From: JAIROC01 sp031553535
GTDB lineage: Bacteria > Bacteroidota > Bacteroidia > Bacteroidales > WCHB1-69
NCBI GenBank assembly: GCA_031553535.1
Contig: JAVBLM010000024.1
Coordinates: 1 to 64,000, forward strand
Direction: 5' to 3'
DNA: 64,000 nt
The notes below the pieces were generated by a model. It ran no database searches and was not told the DNA's origin. It saw only the letters and a list, made by a program, of their open reading frames with translations. A program made the position numbers and the translations under genes. This document shows, piece by piece, positions 38,983-48,956 of this stretch (the first letter of the stretch is position 1; each line of letters begins with the position of its first letter).

Positions 38983-39254
38983 TATAATGATTGTAACATC
39001 TTCATGGTCAGGTTCCGGTAATAATTGATCAATATCCGCAAGGCATCGCGCTTTGCCCGGCTATGTAAAAGTAAAAAATCCCTGTATGGAAAGAAACAAA
39101 TACCTTCTCCCATCCTTTTCTCAAAGGTCGGAAGATGATTTTGCCTGTTTTGCGATGTCATATAGGGTTTCATTTAATATATTCAATCAAATACATGATT
39201 CTGCCTGCAAATATATACCTATTTTACAAACACTGGCGGAATCTATCCCGCTTA

Positions 39255-42200
39255 TTATTGTTCTATTCCTACCATAATAGCAGGAATGATTGTAGAGATA
39301 ATTTTTATTGAAAACGTTGATACCGATTTACAAACACCTTCTCCCAGGGTATATGATAGATACACCTGACCTGTTGTTATTCCTTGAATTTCGACCGGAT
39401 TAGCAGATATATCGCCAATGACCCGGGCATTATTATTGGAAAGTATCCATACACCACCAGCCGGAGTACAGGAAAACCGGATGGTTTCCCCTACACAAAC
39501 CGCATCCTTTTCCATAATAATAGCATTAACCATTGGGAAAGCTCCCACTGATACCGTATCGGTAGTATTGGAGCAACCCGTTGCCAAAGACGTAAATGTA
39601 AATGTTGCAGATCCTATAGCTATCCCGGTTACAAAGCCATCATTCGTTACCGACGCGATAGAAGGATTATTACTTATCCAACTCCCTCCTCCACTTGGTG
39701 ATAAATGAGTCTGGGTTCCAATACAAATACTATCCGATCCTGCTATGGAAACCGAAGGAAGTGATTTTATTGTTGCCGTTACCGGCAATGTATAGTTGCT
39801 CCAACAACCCTGCTCATCCTGCACTCGCAATACATACGTATAAACACCCGGACTGGTCTGCATTATAGAAGAATCCGCACTTACTATCGTCCCGGTGCTA
39901 TCTCCCAAATGCCATTCATAAGCCGAATAACTTGACGCTACACTGAATATTATCGAATCACCCTCGCAGACATCATTTACCGGATTAAAAACAGGAAGCA
40001 AAGGAAAATTCACTTTTATTACTATGCTGTGTGACAGAACCGTATCCGGATCGGCACAAGCTGCGTTCGAAACCATTTCGCAAATAATTGTATCCCCGTC
40101 TTCGGGAATATAGGTATAGGTTAATGCCGTTGCTCCATCAATATTTACGCCATTCTTTTTCCATTGATAACTCGGGCTGGAACCTCCATCGTAGGGTGTA
40201 GCGGTAAAAGTGACACTGGTTCCGGCACAAATTTCAAAAGGAAATAATTCATAAGGACCAAAACCACCATAGGTACGCGGCGGAGCAGCAACATCAAGAC
40301 TGTGCGCATAGGCGGCTCCCGATTCTACATACCAATGGATATAATACGTCCCCGGAAGTAAACTGCTAAACGATACATCTGTTGTTGCATCTGTATTATT
40401 CGCAGAAGCTACATTCAACAATGACCAACCACTTAACGGATTAGCAGACAATGCCATTGCATAATCGGGTTCTGTCGTTATAAGATATTTGGCCACTACG
40501 TCCAACGGAGCATAGGAAATGCCGGTCATACCGGTATGATCTATATTCAAGGTAAGGGTAACTATATTCATTGAGGCATAAGATTCCGAAAAACTCACCG
40601 GAGAAGCTGTCACTTTTATGTAAGTATTCGTTTGGCTGTCCTCATAGGCTACCCGCTGCCGCCCTATTCTGCGAATGTAACCTGGTAGCTGAACGTCCAT
40701 ATATTTACCGTTTATCAGCAGCACGTCAGAATAATAACCGAGAGGCCGACCCTGACTGATAGGCAGTACTATATAAAAAACATCTCCCTGGTTAAGTATG
40801 GTAGGGGTAGAAATAGGTGTTACCCCGTTAGCATCCAAAAAAATCAACGTATCGAAATCTATTTTATCCTGCAACGCAAAAGTAATGTCCGTCATCGGAT
40901 AAGGATCATTATACTCAATTTTTATGCGGTGGGCATTGGTATAGGCTTGCGCTGGGGTATAACCCACTTCAAGGGGAATGGACATAATATCCGTAAACGA
41001 GATATCCGTTCCCAGCAAGGGAAGAACTATTTCCTCTGCTGCCAATACCTTAGTGGTAACAGGCAGGTAAGGACGTCCTAGAGTACCCGGTTGGGAACTG
41101 GAAGCGTCGGTAAAAAATGTCGTATTCTGCTCAAACAATCCATGAAATTGTACCAATCCGGAAGCATCTGTTCTTCCGACCCGTACTTTGGTCAAATCGT
41201 ATTCAGCAAACACGGCGTTGAAAACACCTGTCAATCCCGGCGTCTCCGAAAGGTCAAGATATATATTTGCATTTTGTTCGAAGTCAACAGTGTGTACCGT
41301 AATAAGAGGTTTGGCAGGGTCGTTGAGATAAGTGATATTTTTCGATCCTGCAAGAGCATATGCTGTTTCATATCTCCAATGATACGGAGATTTATTGGCA
41401 GCCCCGGCAGCTAATATTTCAGCAGGAGGCAATACTATTATGGCACTATTCGGACCATAACAATTGTCAACCCCTTGGCCACACGGGCAGCCACTACCAA
41501 TACCGGCACCATGTGCTTGTGCATAAGACTGCACATTGCCTCCGGTTATAATTATTATTCCATCATAATAAGTTTGATACCCACCACCGATGCCAGCACC
41601 ATGTCCTCCATGCGCAAATATGGTTCCGCTGGAAATAATAATGTTTCCTCCGGCTGTACCATTATTGGATCCCAGATTGGAACAGGGGCCGCTTCCCTTA
41701 TTGTAGTCACATTCAATGGTAGTTGTACCCTGAAGGACAGATTGGGGTGCACCGATGCCCGCTCCACCAAAACTACCGTTAGCCCAAGTGTAAGGAGTAG
41801 GAGGATCAAGAGTAATGGGAGTGCCTTTCACATAACTGGTTGAGTTTGCAAATAATGAACCGCTAGCGTTATCATTAGGGTTAATTGCACTGATATGGAT
41901 TTGCGCACCCTGATCTACTTGTATTCCACAATATTTGCCACTCGTATTCTGGAGATTATTATCTCCTGCCAATACGATATTGACTTTGGTAACAGGATTC
42001 AGGTTAGATTGATTGTAAAACCCCTCAATGGTAATACACGACAGGCTACTTGATGTTATGTTGAGATTATCCAATGTTATTGTTCCGTTATAATTGGTTT
42101 GGACTGTTACCGTATAGACCGTAGTTGTACCCTTAATGACATAATTAGAAGTGGAAGTACCCGGTATGGTCAAGCTTCCCGTGCTAATATCATGGGTAAT

Positions 42201-42299
42201 CGTTGTTTGCCCTAACAGAGGTGTTGCCATAAACAAACCCAAAACCAATATGGAAACTATTTGAACTGTTTTTTTCTGTAAAACTGCAAAATGATTCAT
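39255..42299 (-). CDS. Secreted beta-helix/Ig/BIG2 surface protein (pair 5, large partner)
   Basis: This 1014-residue protein has a signal peptide ending near residue 30 (LLGQTTITHD). An N-terminal region (about 33-300) is rich in GGxxGAGIGGG and IIITGG steps, typical of right-handed beta-helix, carbohydrate-binding-like surface domains. A middle region (about 300-685) has repeated HTVDFEQN / TDASGL motifs. Then come an Ig-like domain (about 688-765, SYQWKKNG), a PKD-like domain (about 768-845), BIG2 (about 845-920) and the shared C-terminal module ending IPAIMVGIEQ. It is the last gene of unit B, 47 bp after its small partner. The ligand is unknown; carbohydrate or host-surface binding is only a guess from the fold. 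Confidence 0.82.
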   Translation of the reverse strand: MNHFAVLQKKTVQIVSILVLGLFMATPLLGQTTITHDISTGSLTIPGTSTSNYVIKGTTTVYTVTVQTNYNGTITLDNLNITSSSLSCITIEGFYNQSNLNPVTKVNIVLAGDNNLQNTSGKYCGIQVDQGAQIHISAINPNDNASGSLFANSTSYVKGTPITLDPPTPYTWANGSFGGAGIGAPQSVLQGTTTIECDYNKGSGPCSNLGSNNGTAGGNIIISSGTIFAHGGHGAGIGGGYQTYYDGIIIITGGNVQSYAQAHGAGIGSGCPCGQGVDNCYGPNSAIIVLPPAEILAAGAANKSPYHWRYETAYALAGSKNITYLNDPAKPLITVHTVDFEQNANIYLDLSETPGLTGVFNAVFAEYDLTKVRVGRTDASGLVQFHGLFEQNTTFFTDASSSQPGTLGRPYLPVTTKVLAAEEIVLPLLGTDISFTDIMSIPLEVGYTPAQAYTNAHRIKIEYNDPYPMTDITFALQDKIDFDTLIFLDANGVTPISTPTILNQGDVFYIVLPISQGRPLGYYSDVLLINGKYMDVQLPGYIRRIGRQRVAYEDSQTNTYIKVTASPVSFSESYASMNIVTLTLNIDHTGMTGISYAPLDVVAKYLITTEPDYAMALSANPLSGWSLLNVASANNTDATTDVSFSSLLPGTYYIHWYVESGAAYAHSLDVAAPPRTYGGFGPYELFPFEICAGTSVTFTATPYDGGSSPSYQWKKNGVNIDGATALTYTYIPEDGDTIICEMVSNAACADPDTVLSHSIVIKVNFPLLPVFNPVNDVCEGDSIIFSVASSYSAYEWHLGDSTGTIVSADSSIMQTSPGVYTYVLRVQDEQGCWSNYTLPVTATIKSLPSVSIAGSDSICIGTQTHLSPSGGGSWISNNPSIASVTNDGFVTGIAIGSATFTFTSLATGCSNTTDTVSVGAFPMVNAIIMEKDAVCVGETIRFSCTPAGGVWILSNNNARVIGDISANPVEIQGITTGQVYLSYTLGEGVCKSVSTFSIKIISTIIPAIMVGIEQ

Positions 42300-42346
42300 A
42301 TTACTTATTACTTTATTCTTAATCTATTGTTTTTATATATCTGAGT

Positions 42347-42754
42347 TTATTTTCGCCCATAGATTAATGTAACCGTTTGCATTTCCGGATCACCTGATGG
42401 ACCCTCTATATCCCGGTCCCATTCCAACTGTAGTTTTCCTTCTGCTATCTTCCATGTAGCACAAACCGAAAAACAAAACATATTTCCCCTAATTACTGTG
42501 TTATATTTTGCCTTGTCTGTATATGATTTACGCGCAAATATAAGCTCTCCTTGCTGTATATCTATTTCCGAAGGAATTTCAAAATCGAAACCATCCAAAC
42601 CAATAGCTATTTGCTTATGATTTTCTACCGCAGATATGCGCTCCAATTTCCATTTTCCTTGAAGATCTTCTTTCGATTGCCCAAAAGCATTTGACAGCAA
42701 TATACAAAGCGAAACAAACATTATCAATTTCATTTTTACCGCAGGTGTTTTCAT
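42347..42754 (-). CDS. Lipocalin-like secreted protein (pair 5, small partner)
   Basis: A 135-residue protein from the ATG at 42754 (frame open to 42763). The signal peptide ends SNAFGQ, followed by the lipocalin-like opening GKWKLERISA and a string of beta strands ending VTLIYGRK. It has a CFSVCATWKI segment with two cysteines that may form a disulphide. It is closely related to the 139- and 142-residue proteins upstream. The start was chosen because MKTPAVKMK matches MKTSGIKMK of the paralogue. Lipocalin-like folds often bind small hydrophobic molecules, but a chaperone or partner role for the adjacent large protein is equally possible. Confidence 0.72.
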   Translation of the reverse strand: MKTPAVKMKLIMFVSLCILLSNAFGQSKEDLQGKWKLERISAVENHKQIAIGLDGFDFEIPSEIDIQQGELIFARKSYTDKAKYNTVIRGNMFCFSVCATWKIAEGKLQLEWDRDIEGPSGDPEMQTVTLIYGRK

Positions 42755-42792
42755 GCTTATCAATTTTTATACTGTTTTATTTTTTAAAAGAA

Positions 42793-45366
42793 TTACTTCT
42801 CAAGGCTTATTATAACCCTTGGATGCGCTGCTGGTATTATCTTCAATAAAAGTGTAGATGTTGATTTACATATTCCTGTTCCCAAAACATAAGAAATATA
42901 TACCTCTCCTGATGTTATTCCTTCTACCTCAACAGGATTACTCGCTGACGAGCCAACAATTCGGCCATGATCATTGGAAAGCGTCCATATACCTCCAACC
43001 GGAGTACAGGAAAGTTGAATCATCGCATTGATACAAACCTCATCTTTCTCTCCTGTAATAGCATTAACTACCGGAAATGCTTCTACCGACACCTCGCCTG
43101 TAGTATCGGTACAACCTGTTCCCGAAGCAGTGAATGTAAATGTTGAAGAACCTGCAGCGATTCCTGTTACTATTCCATCGTTCGTTACCGATGCTACGGA
43201 AGGATTATTACTCACCCAAATACCTCCTCCTGACGGCAATAACCGGGTAGTAGTTCCAACACAGATACTATCCGATCCTGCAATGGAAACTAAAGGGATA
43301 AGTTCATAAGGGCCAAATCCTCCATAGGTACGCGGCAGATCAGCAACATCAAGACTGTGCGCATAGGCAGCACCAGATTCAACATACCAATGAATATAAT
43401 AAGTCCCAGAAGGCAGGTTACTAAACGATACATCCGTTGTTGTATTGGTATTGTTCCCGGGAGGCACATTCAATGATGACCAGTCGCTTAGGGGATCGGC
43501 AGACAATGCCGCCGCATAATCGGATTCCGTTGTTATAAGATATTTGGCCGTTACATCCAACGAAGCATAAGGAATGCCGGTCATCCCTGTATGATCAATA
43601 TTTAAGGTCAATGTCACCGTACTCGTAGAAGAACAATAGGATGTTGAAAAACCAGATGGCAATGCGGTTACCTTTATATATATATTATCCTGGCTATCGT
43701 CCGTAGCAACACGTTGTTGACCTATCTTACGGATATAACCCGGCAACGGAACGGACATATAGCTACCTCCAATGAGCAATACATCGGAATACACACCAAC
43801 AGATCTACCCTGATCTATAGGCAGGACTATATAGAAAATATCCCCCTGATTAAGTGCAGTAGGAGTAGAAATAGGGGTTACCCCATCAGCACCCAGAAAA
43901 ATCAAAGTATCGAAATCTATTTTATCCTGCAATGCAAAAGTAATGTTTTCCATCGGGTAAATATCCTTATATTCAACCTTTATACGATGGGCATTGGTAT
44001 AGGCTTGCACTGCCGTATAACCCACTTCAAGGGGAATGGACATTATATCCGTAAACGAAATATCCGCTCCCAGCAAGGGGAGGACTATTTCCCCTGCTGC
44101 CAACACTTTAGTAGTAACAGGCAGGTAGGGACGACCAAAAGTACTCAATTGAGAACTGGAAGCATCAGTAAAAAATGTCGTATTCTGCTCAAACAAGCCA
44201 TTAAATTGTAGCAATCCGAAAGAAGCATCCGTCCTGCCCACGGCAACTTTATTCAAGGCAAACTCAGGAAGTACGGCATTAAAAACACTTGCCAGCCCCG
44301 GAGTTTCAGTAAGGTCGAGATAAATAGTTGCATTGGGTTCATTGTCCACCGTACGAACTGTGATAAGCGGCTTATTAGGATCGTTGATATAAGTAATGTT
44401 TTTCATTCCTGCAAGCGCCCAAGCAGCACTCGGTTGGTTTGCTTCAATAGCTCCCATAGCAGAAATTGTTGCAGGAGGCAGAACTATTATTGCACTATTC
44501 TGAGTATAACAAGGTTCGAGCCCTCCGGAATGTGGACAACCACTACCAATACCAGCAGAATGACGCTGCGAAGTAGCAGTGACATTACCTCCTGTAATAA
44601 TAACTATTCCATCATAATAACCACCCCTCGGACCACCAATACCGGCACTGTGTCCTCCTATAGCAACAACAGTTCCGCTGGTAATAATAACATTGCCTCC
44701 TGACGTGAAAGTGGTGTTATATGCAGGAGTGGAAGTACAAGTTAGGACCGCAGGCCCTTGCGCGATACCGCCATTGCCTGCGGTGCCCAAATGTCCTGTA
44801 CTAGGGCCACCAATTGCGGCACCATCAGCACTGGAAATTTGAACACTAGCATGTAACGTCCCACTGGCATTATTATTGGGATCAATAGCACTAATCTGAA
44901 TCTGCGCTCCCTGATTTACTTGTAAGGCACAATAATAACCATAACCGGAAGCAATCCCATAGCGAAGAGTATTTGTACCTTCCAATACAAAATTAACTTT
45001 GGTGACAGGCGTTAAGTTTGTATTAAGGCCGTCCTGTCCCTCAACGGTAATACATGAATAACCGCTCAATCCGGTATACTGAGCTCCACCTGTTCCCCCG
45101 GAAGGGTGTTTAGAAGATGTCATGGAAAGATTCCTTAATGTTATAGTGCCGTGATAACCTGACTCTACTATTACCGTATTGGCTGCAGTGGTGCCTGTAA
45201 GAACATAATTATTGGTAGAACTACCTGGAATAATTAAATCTCCTTGCATCCCAATATCATGGGTTATAGTTGTTTGTCCTGACAGCGTTGTTGCAACAAA
45301 CATACAAAAAAACAATACAGAACATATCCGCATAAGGTTTTTTGTGTAGAACTGTAAGTCTTTCAT
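42793..45366 (-). CDS. Secreted beta-helix/BIG2 surface protein (pair 4, large partner)
   Basis: This 857-residue paralogue of the 1014- and 1012-residue proteins has a signal peptide (about 1-30), a beta-helix-like region with GAAIGGP, GGHSAGIGGP and AGIGSGCP steps (about 34-300), a shared middle region (about 300-680), BIG2 (about 689-765) and the shared C-terminal module ending HPRVIISLEK. Compared with its two paralogues it lacks the Ig-like and PKD-like domains between the middle region and BIG2, a clean removal of about 155 residues. A stretch at 44221-44400 is almost identical in DNA to 47779-47958 in pair 3. It is 41 bp after its small partner. Confidence 0.82.
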   Translation of the reverse strand: MKDLQFYTKNLMRICSVLFFCMFVATTLSGQTTITHDIGMQGDLIIPGSSTNNYVLTGTTAANTVIVESGYHGTITLRNLSMTSSKHPSGGTGGAQYTGLSGYSCITVEGQDGLNTNLTPVTKVNFVLEGTNTLRYGIASGYGYYCALQVNQGAQIQISAIDPNNNASGTLHASVQISSADGAAIGGPSTGHLGTAGNGGIAQGPAVLTCTSTPAYNTTFTSGGNVIITSGTVVAIGGHSAGIGGPRGGYYDGIVIITGGNVTATSQRHSAGIGSGCPHSGGLEPCYTQNSAIIVLPPATISAMGAIEANQPSAAWALAGMKNITYINDPNKPLITVRTVDNEPNATIYLDLTETPGLASVFNAVLPEFALNKVAVGRTDASFGLLQFNGLFEQNTTFFTDASSSQLSTFGRPYLPVTTKVLAAGEIVLPLLGADISFTDIMSIPLEVGYTAVQAYTNAHRIKVEYKDIYPMENITFALQDKIDFDTLIFLGADGVTPISTPTALNQGDIFYIVLPIDQGRSVGVYSDVLLIGGSYMSVPLPGYIRKIGQQRVATDDSQDNIYIKVTALPSGFSTSYCSSTSTVTLTLNIDHTGMTGIPYASLDVTAKYLITTESDYAAALSADPLSDWSSLNVPPGNNTNTTTDVSFSNLPSGTYYIHWYVESGAAYAHSLDVADLPRTYGGFGPYELIPLVSIAGSDSICVGTTTRLLPSGGGIWVSNNPSVASVTNDGIVTGIAAGSSTFTFTASGTGCTDTTGEVSVEAFPVVNAITGEKDEVCINAMIQLSCTPVGGIWTLSNDHGRIVGSSASNPVEVEGITSGEVYISYVLGTGICKSTSTLLLKIIPAAHPRVIISLEK

Positions 45367-45407
45367 ATCGTCTTGTTATTATTTATCATTTATACATACA
45401 TAAAAAG

Positions 45408-45836
45408 CTACTTCCGGTTATAATCCAATATAATAGTTCGTACTTTTACACCGGTTGCAATAATATCCGGATCCGGTTGCTGAATCCATTGCAATTGCAG
45501 TTTATTGCCGGTTATTTTCCAATCAACACAAGCTGGGAAACAGAATATATTTCCCTTAATCACCACATCATATTTTACTTTCGTTTTATTTCCTTTATGT
45601 ACAAAAGTCACTTCATTCTGTTGTATATCTATCTCTGAAGGAATTTCAAAAATAACATTGTCTACGCTAATCGTTATTTGCTCATTATCTTCTATTGCAG
45701 ATATCCGTTCCAGTGTCCACTTTCCCTGAAGGCTTTCTTTCGATTGTCCAAAAGCCTGTAATGTTGTAGCAGACAATAATAGGCAAAGTAAAATAATCAC
45801 TATTGATTTCATTTTTACCATATATGTTCTCACCAC
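45408..45836 (-). CDS. Lipocalin-like secreted protein (pair 4, small partner)
   Basis: The 142-residue protein has a signal peptide ending LQAFGQ, then GKWTLERISAIEDNEQITIS, EIPSEIDIQQ and a CFPACVDWKI segment with two cysteines, ending VRTIILDYNRK. It is one of five related small proteins that each precede a large surface protein. It begins 31 bp after the stop of the previous large gene and ends 41 bp before its partner, so all are on one transcript. Function is unknown beyond the lipocalin-like pattern. Confidence 0.72.
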   Translation of the reverse strand: MVRTYMVKMKSIVIILLCLLLSATTLQAFGQSKESLQGKWTLERISAIEDNEQITISVDNVIFEIPSEIDIQQNEVTFVHKGNKTKVKYDVVIKGNIFCFPACVDWKITGNKLQLQWIQQPDPDIIATGVKVRTIILDYNRK

Positions 45837-45867
45837 TATCAGTTTTTATATTTGTTTCTTGAAGGAA

Positions 45868-48800
45868 TTACCTTTCAAAGCCTGTAAGTATTTCCGGAAG
45901 AGTCGCCGGTATTATTTTCAAAGAAAACGTAGATATTGATTTACACGTTCCTGTTCCCAAAATATAAGAAACATACACCTGTCCGGGTGTTATCCCTTCT
46001 ATTTCAACAGGATTATTAGCTGATAACCCAACAATTTGACCATGATCATTGGAAAGTGTCCATATACCTCCCAACGGCGTACAGGAAAGTTGAATTGTAG
46101 CTGCCAAACAAACAGTATTTTTTTCAGCAGTAATAGCATTCACTATTGGAAATGCCCCTACAGATACCGTATCAGTAGTATTGGAACATCCCGTTACCAA
46201 AGACGTAAATGTAAATGTTGCAGATCCTACAGCTATCCCAGTTACAAAACCATCATTCGTTACCGATGCAACAGAAGGGTTATTACTTACCCAACTCCCT
46301 CCTTCACTTGGTGATAACTGGGTTTGGATTCCAATGCAAATACTATCCGATCCTGCTACGAAAACAGCAGGAAGTGATTTTATTGTTGCAATTACCGGCA
46401 ATGTATAGTTGCCCCAACAACCCTGCTCATCCTGAACTCGTAATACATACGTATAAATACCAGGATTGGTCTGTATTATAGATGAATCCGTGCTCACTAT
46501 TGCCCCAGTGCTATCGCCCAAATGCCATTCATAGGCCGAATAACTTGAAGAAACACTGAATATTATCGAATCACCATCGCAGACATCACTTACCGGATTA
46601 AAAACAGGAGGCAAAGGAGAATTCACCTTTACTAATATGCTTTGTGATAGGACTGTATCCGGTTCAGCACAAGCTGCATTAGAAACCATCTCACAATTAA
46701 TTATATCCCCGTCTTCAGGAGTATATGTATAGGTTATTGCTGTTGCCCCGTCAATAATCGCACCATTCTTTTTCCATTGATAGCTCGGATTAGTCCCGCC
46801 ATCGTACGAAGTAGCCTTGAAAGTAACACTAGTTCCTGCGCAAATTTCAAAAGGAAGCAGTTCATAAGGACCAAATCCACCATAGGTACGCGGCGGATCA
46901 GCAACATCAAGGCTATGTGCATAAGCAGCGCCCGATTCTACATACCAATGAATATAGTAAGTTTCCGGAAGTAAACCGTCAAATAATACATCCGTTGTGG
47001 TATTTGTATTGTTTCCGGGAGGCACAGTCAAGGATGACCAGCTGTTTAACGGATTAGCAGATAATGCCGCTGCATAATTCACTTCTGTCGTTATAAGATA
47101 TTTAGCCGTTACATCCAACGGAGCATAGGGAATGCCGGTCATACCGGTATGATCGATATTCAAGGTAAGAGTAACCGTATTTGTTGTTCCGTAAGGTTCC
47201 GAAAAACTTACCGGAGAGGCTGTTACCTTTATATAGATATTGTCCTGGCTATCGTCCGTAGCAACACGTTGTTGACCTATCTTGCGGATATAACCCGGCA
47301 ATGGAACAGACATATAGCTACCGCCAATGAGCAAAACATCAGAGTATACACCTACAGATTTGTCCTGATTAATAGGCAGGACTATGTAGAAAACATCTCC
47401 CTGATTAAGTGCAGTAGGAGTAGAAATAGGAGTTACCCCATCAGCACCCAGAAAAATCAAAGTATCGAAATCTATTTTATCCTGCAATGCAAAAGTAATG
47501 TTGGTCATCGGATAAGGATCATTATACTCAACCTTTATGCGATGAGCATTGGTATACGCTTGCAATGGGGGATAACCTAGTTCAAGAGGGATGGACATTA
47601 TATCCGTAAATGAAATATCCGCTCCCAACAAAGGAAGAACTATTTCACTTGCTGTTGATACCGTAGTAATAACAGGTAAGTAGGGGCGGCCAAGAGTACC
47701 CGGTTGAGAACTGGAAGCATCAGTAAAGAATGTCGTATTCTGATCAAACAAGCCATTAAATTGCAGCAATCCGGAAGAAGCATCCGTCCTGCCCACGGCA
47801 ACTTTATTCAAGGCAAACTCAGGAAGTACGGCATTAAAAACATTTACCAACCCCGGAGTTTCAGTAAGGTCGAGATAAATGGTTGCATTGGGTTCATTGT
47901 CCACCGTACGAACTGTGATAAGCGGCTTATTAGGATCGTTGATATAAGTAATGTTTATGGCTCCTGCAACTGCTATTGCGGGGTTAATATTTGGCGGATC
48001 ATCCGACCCGAAAGCCGTAATTTGTGCAGGAGGCAGAACTACTATCGTACTATTGTCAGCATAACAGTCCCTAACTCCACCATTTATCGGGCAACCACTA
48101 CCGATACCGGCAGCATGTACTCCTGCATAGGCTTTAACAACTCCTCCGGTAATAATGATTATTCCATTATAAAAATTGGTAAACCCACCACCAATACCGG
48201 CACCATGCCCTCCATATGCAGAAATGATTCCACTGGAAATTATGACATTTCCCCCACATGTATAAGCAGAACTAGGGCACCCACCATCTGAACCTGTAAT
48301 GAGTGAGCTTCCCTGATTTTTATTATATGCGCCACCACTCATTGCCCCGATACCCGCTCCTCCTTGAGAAACAGTTGTCCCGGGTTCATACGTCGTAGAT
48401 TTCACTAATAGCACCCCACTACTGTCTTTATTGGGATTAATAGCACTGATATGGATCTGAGCACCTTGATCTACCTGGATACCGCAATAAAGACTATTCT
48501 GTGTGTTTAAGAGCTCGTTGTATCCTTCCAGAACAAGGTTGACCCGGGTTACAGGAGTCAGATTACTTTGATTGTTCAATCCCATAATAGCCATACATGA
48601 ACCGGTGGTAACGACACTCGTTCCATTACCGCAAAGGGCGGAGTAACTTCCTGTTGTACTTGAAGTAATACTTACATTACGGAGTGTGATCGTTCCGTTA
48701 TAGCCTGAACCTACAATGATTTTGTAGGCGGTAGTTGATCCTGTAACAAGATAATTATTCGTATTTGTACCTTGAATAACCAGATCGGATGTACTTATAT

Positions 48801-48906
48801 CATGGGTAATAGTTTGTCCCGACAGGACAATTGTAGTAAAAATTCCACAAAACAGAATAGAAAATAATCGCATAAAGATTCTTTCTAAAATATTAAAATG
48901 GTTCAT
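45868..48906 (-). CDS. Secreted beta-helix/Ig/BIG2 surface protein (pair 3, large partner)
   Basis: This 1012-residue protein has the same architecture as the 1014-residue protein of pair 5. It has a signal peptide (about 1-30, VLSGQTITHD), beta-helix-like steps (GGAGIGAMSGG, GGHGAGIGGGF, AGIGSGCP; about 33-310) and a shared middle region. Ig-like (about 685-765), PKD-like (about 765-843), BIG2 (about 843-918) and the shared C-terminal module ending LPEILTGFER follow. No T9SS type A or B tail is seen. It follows its lipocalin-like partner by 50 bp. Export by Sec is clear; how it crosses the outer membrane is not. Confidence 0.82.
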   Translation of the reverse strand: MNHFNILERIFMRLFSILFCGIFTTIVLSGQTITHDISTSDLVIQGTNTNNYLVTGSTTAYKIIVGSGYNGTITLRNVSITSSTTGSYSALCGNGTSVVTTGSCMAIMGLNNQSNLTPVTRVNLVLEGYNELLNTQNSLYCGIQVDQGAQIHISAINPNKDSSGVLLVKSTTYEPGTTVSQGGAGIGAMSGGAYNKNQGSSLITGSDGGCPSSAYTCGGNVIISSGIISAYGGHGAGIGGGFTNFYNGIIIITGGVVKAYAGVHAAGIGSGCPINGGVRDCYADNSTIVVLPPAQITAFGSDDPPNINPAIAVAGAINITYINDPNKPLITVRTVDNEPNATIYLDLTETPGLVNVFNAVLPEFALNKVAVGRTDASSGLLQFNGLFDQNTTFFTDASSSQPGTLGRPYLPVITTVSTASEIVLPLLGADISFTDIMSIPLELGYPPLQAYTNAHRIKVEYNDPYPMTNITFALQDKIDFDTLIFLGADGVTPISTPTALNQGDVFYIVLPINQDKSVGVYSDVLLIGGSYMSVPLPGYIRKIGQQRVATDDSQDNIYIKVTASPVSFSEPYGTTNTVTLTLNIDHTGMTGIPYAPLDVTAKYLITTEVNYAAALSANPLNSWSSLTVPPGNNTNTTTDVLFDGLLPETYYIHWYVESGAAYAHSLDVADPPRTYGGFGPYELLPFEICAGTSVTFKATSYDGGTNPSYQWKKNGAIIDGATAITYTYTPEDGDIINCEMVSNAACAEPDTVLSQSILVKVNSPLPPVFNPVSDVCDGDSIIFSVSSSYSAYEWHLGDSTGAIVSTDSSIIQTNPGIYTYVLRVQDEQGCWGNYTLPVIATIKSLPAVFVAGSDSICIGIQTQLSPSEGGSWVSNNPSVASVTNDGFVTGIAVGSATFTFTSLVTGCSNTTDTVSVGAFPIVNAITAEKNTVCLAATIQLSCTPLGGIWTLSNDHGQIVGLSANNPVEIEGITPGQVYVSYILGTGTCKSISTFSLKIIPATLPEILTGFER

Positions 48907-48956
48907 ATTGTTTATTGTTTTATCTTTTAATCTATTGTTTTTATATGTCTATGAAT

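Noticed and set aside
38364..39173. 269-codon minus-strand ORF across the array
   Set aside because: It runs through a probable terminator and a hairpin array whose period is a multiple of three. It has no recognisable domain, and alternative frames are open as well.
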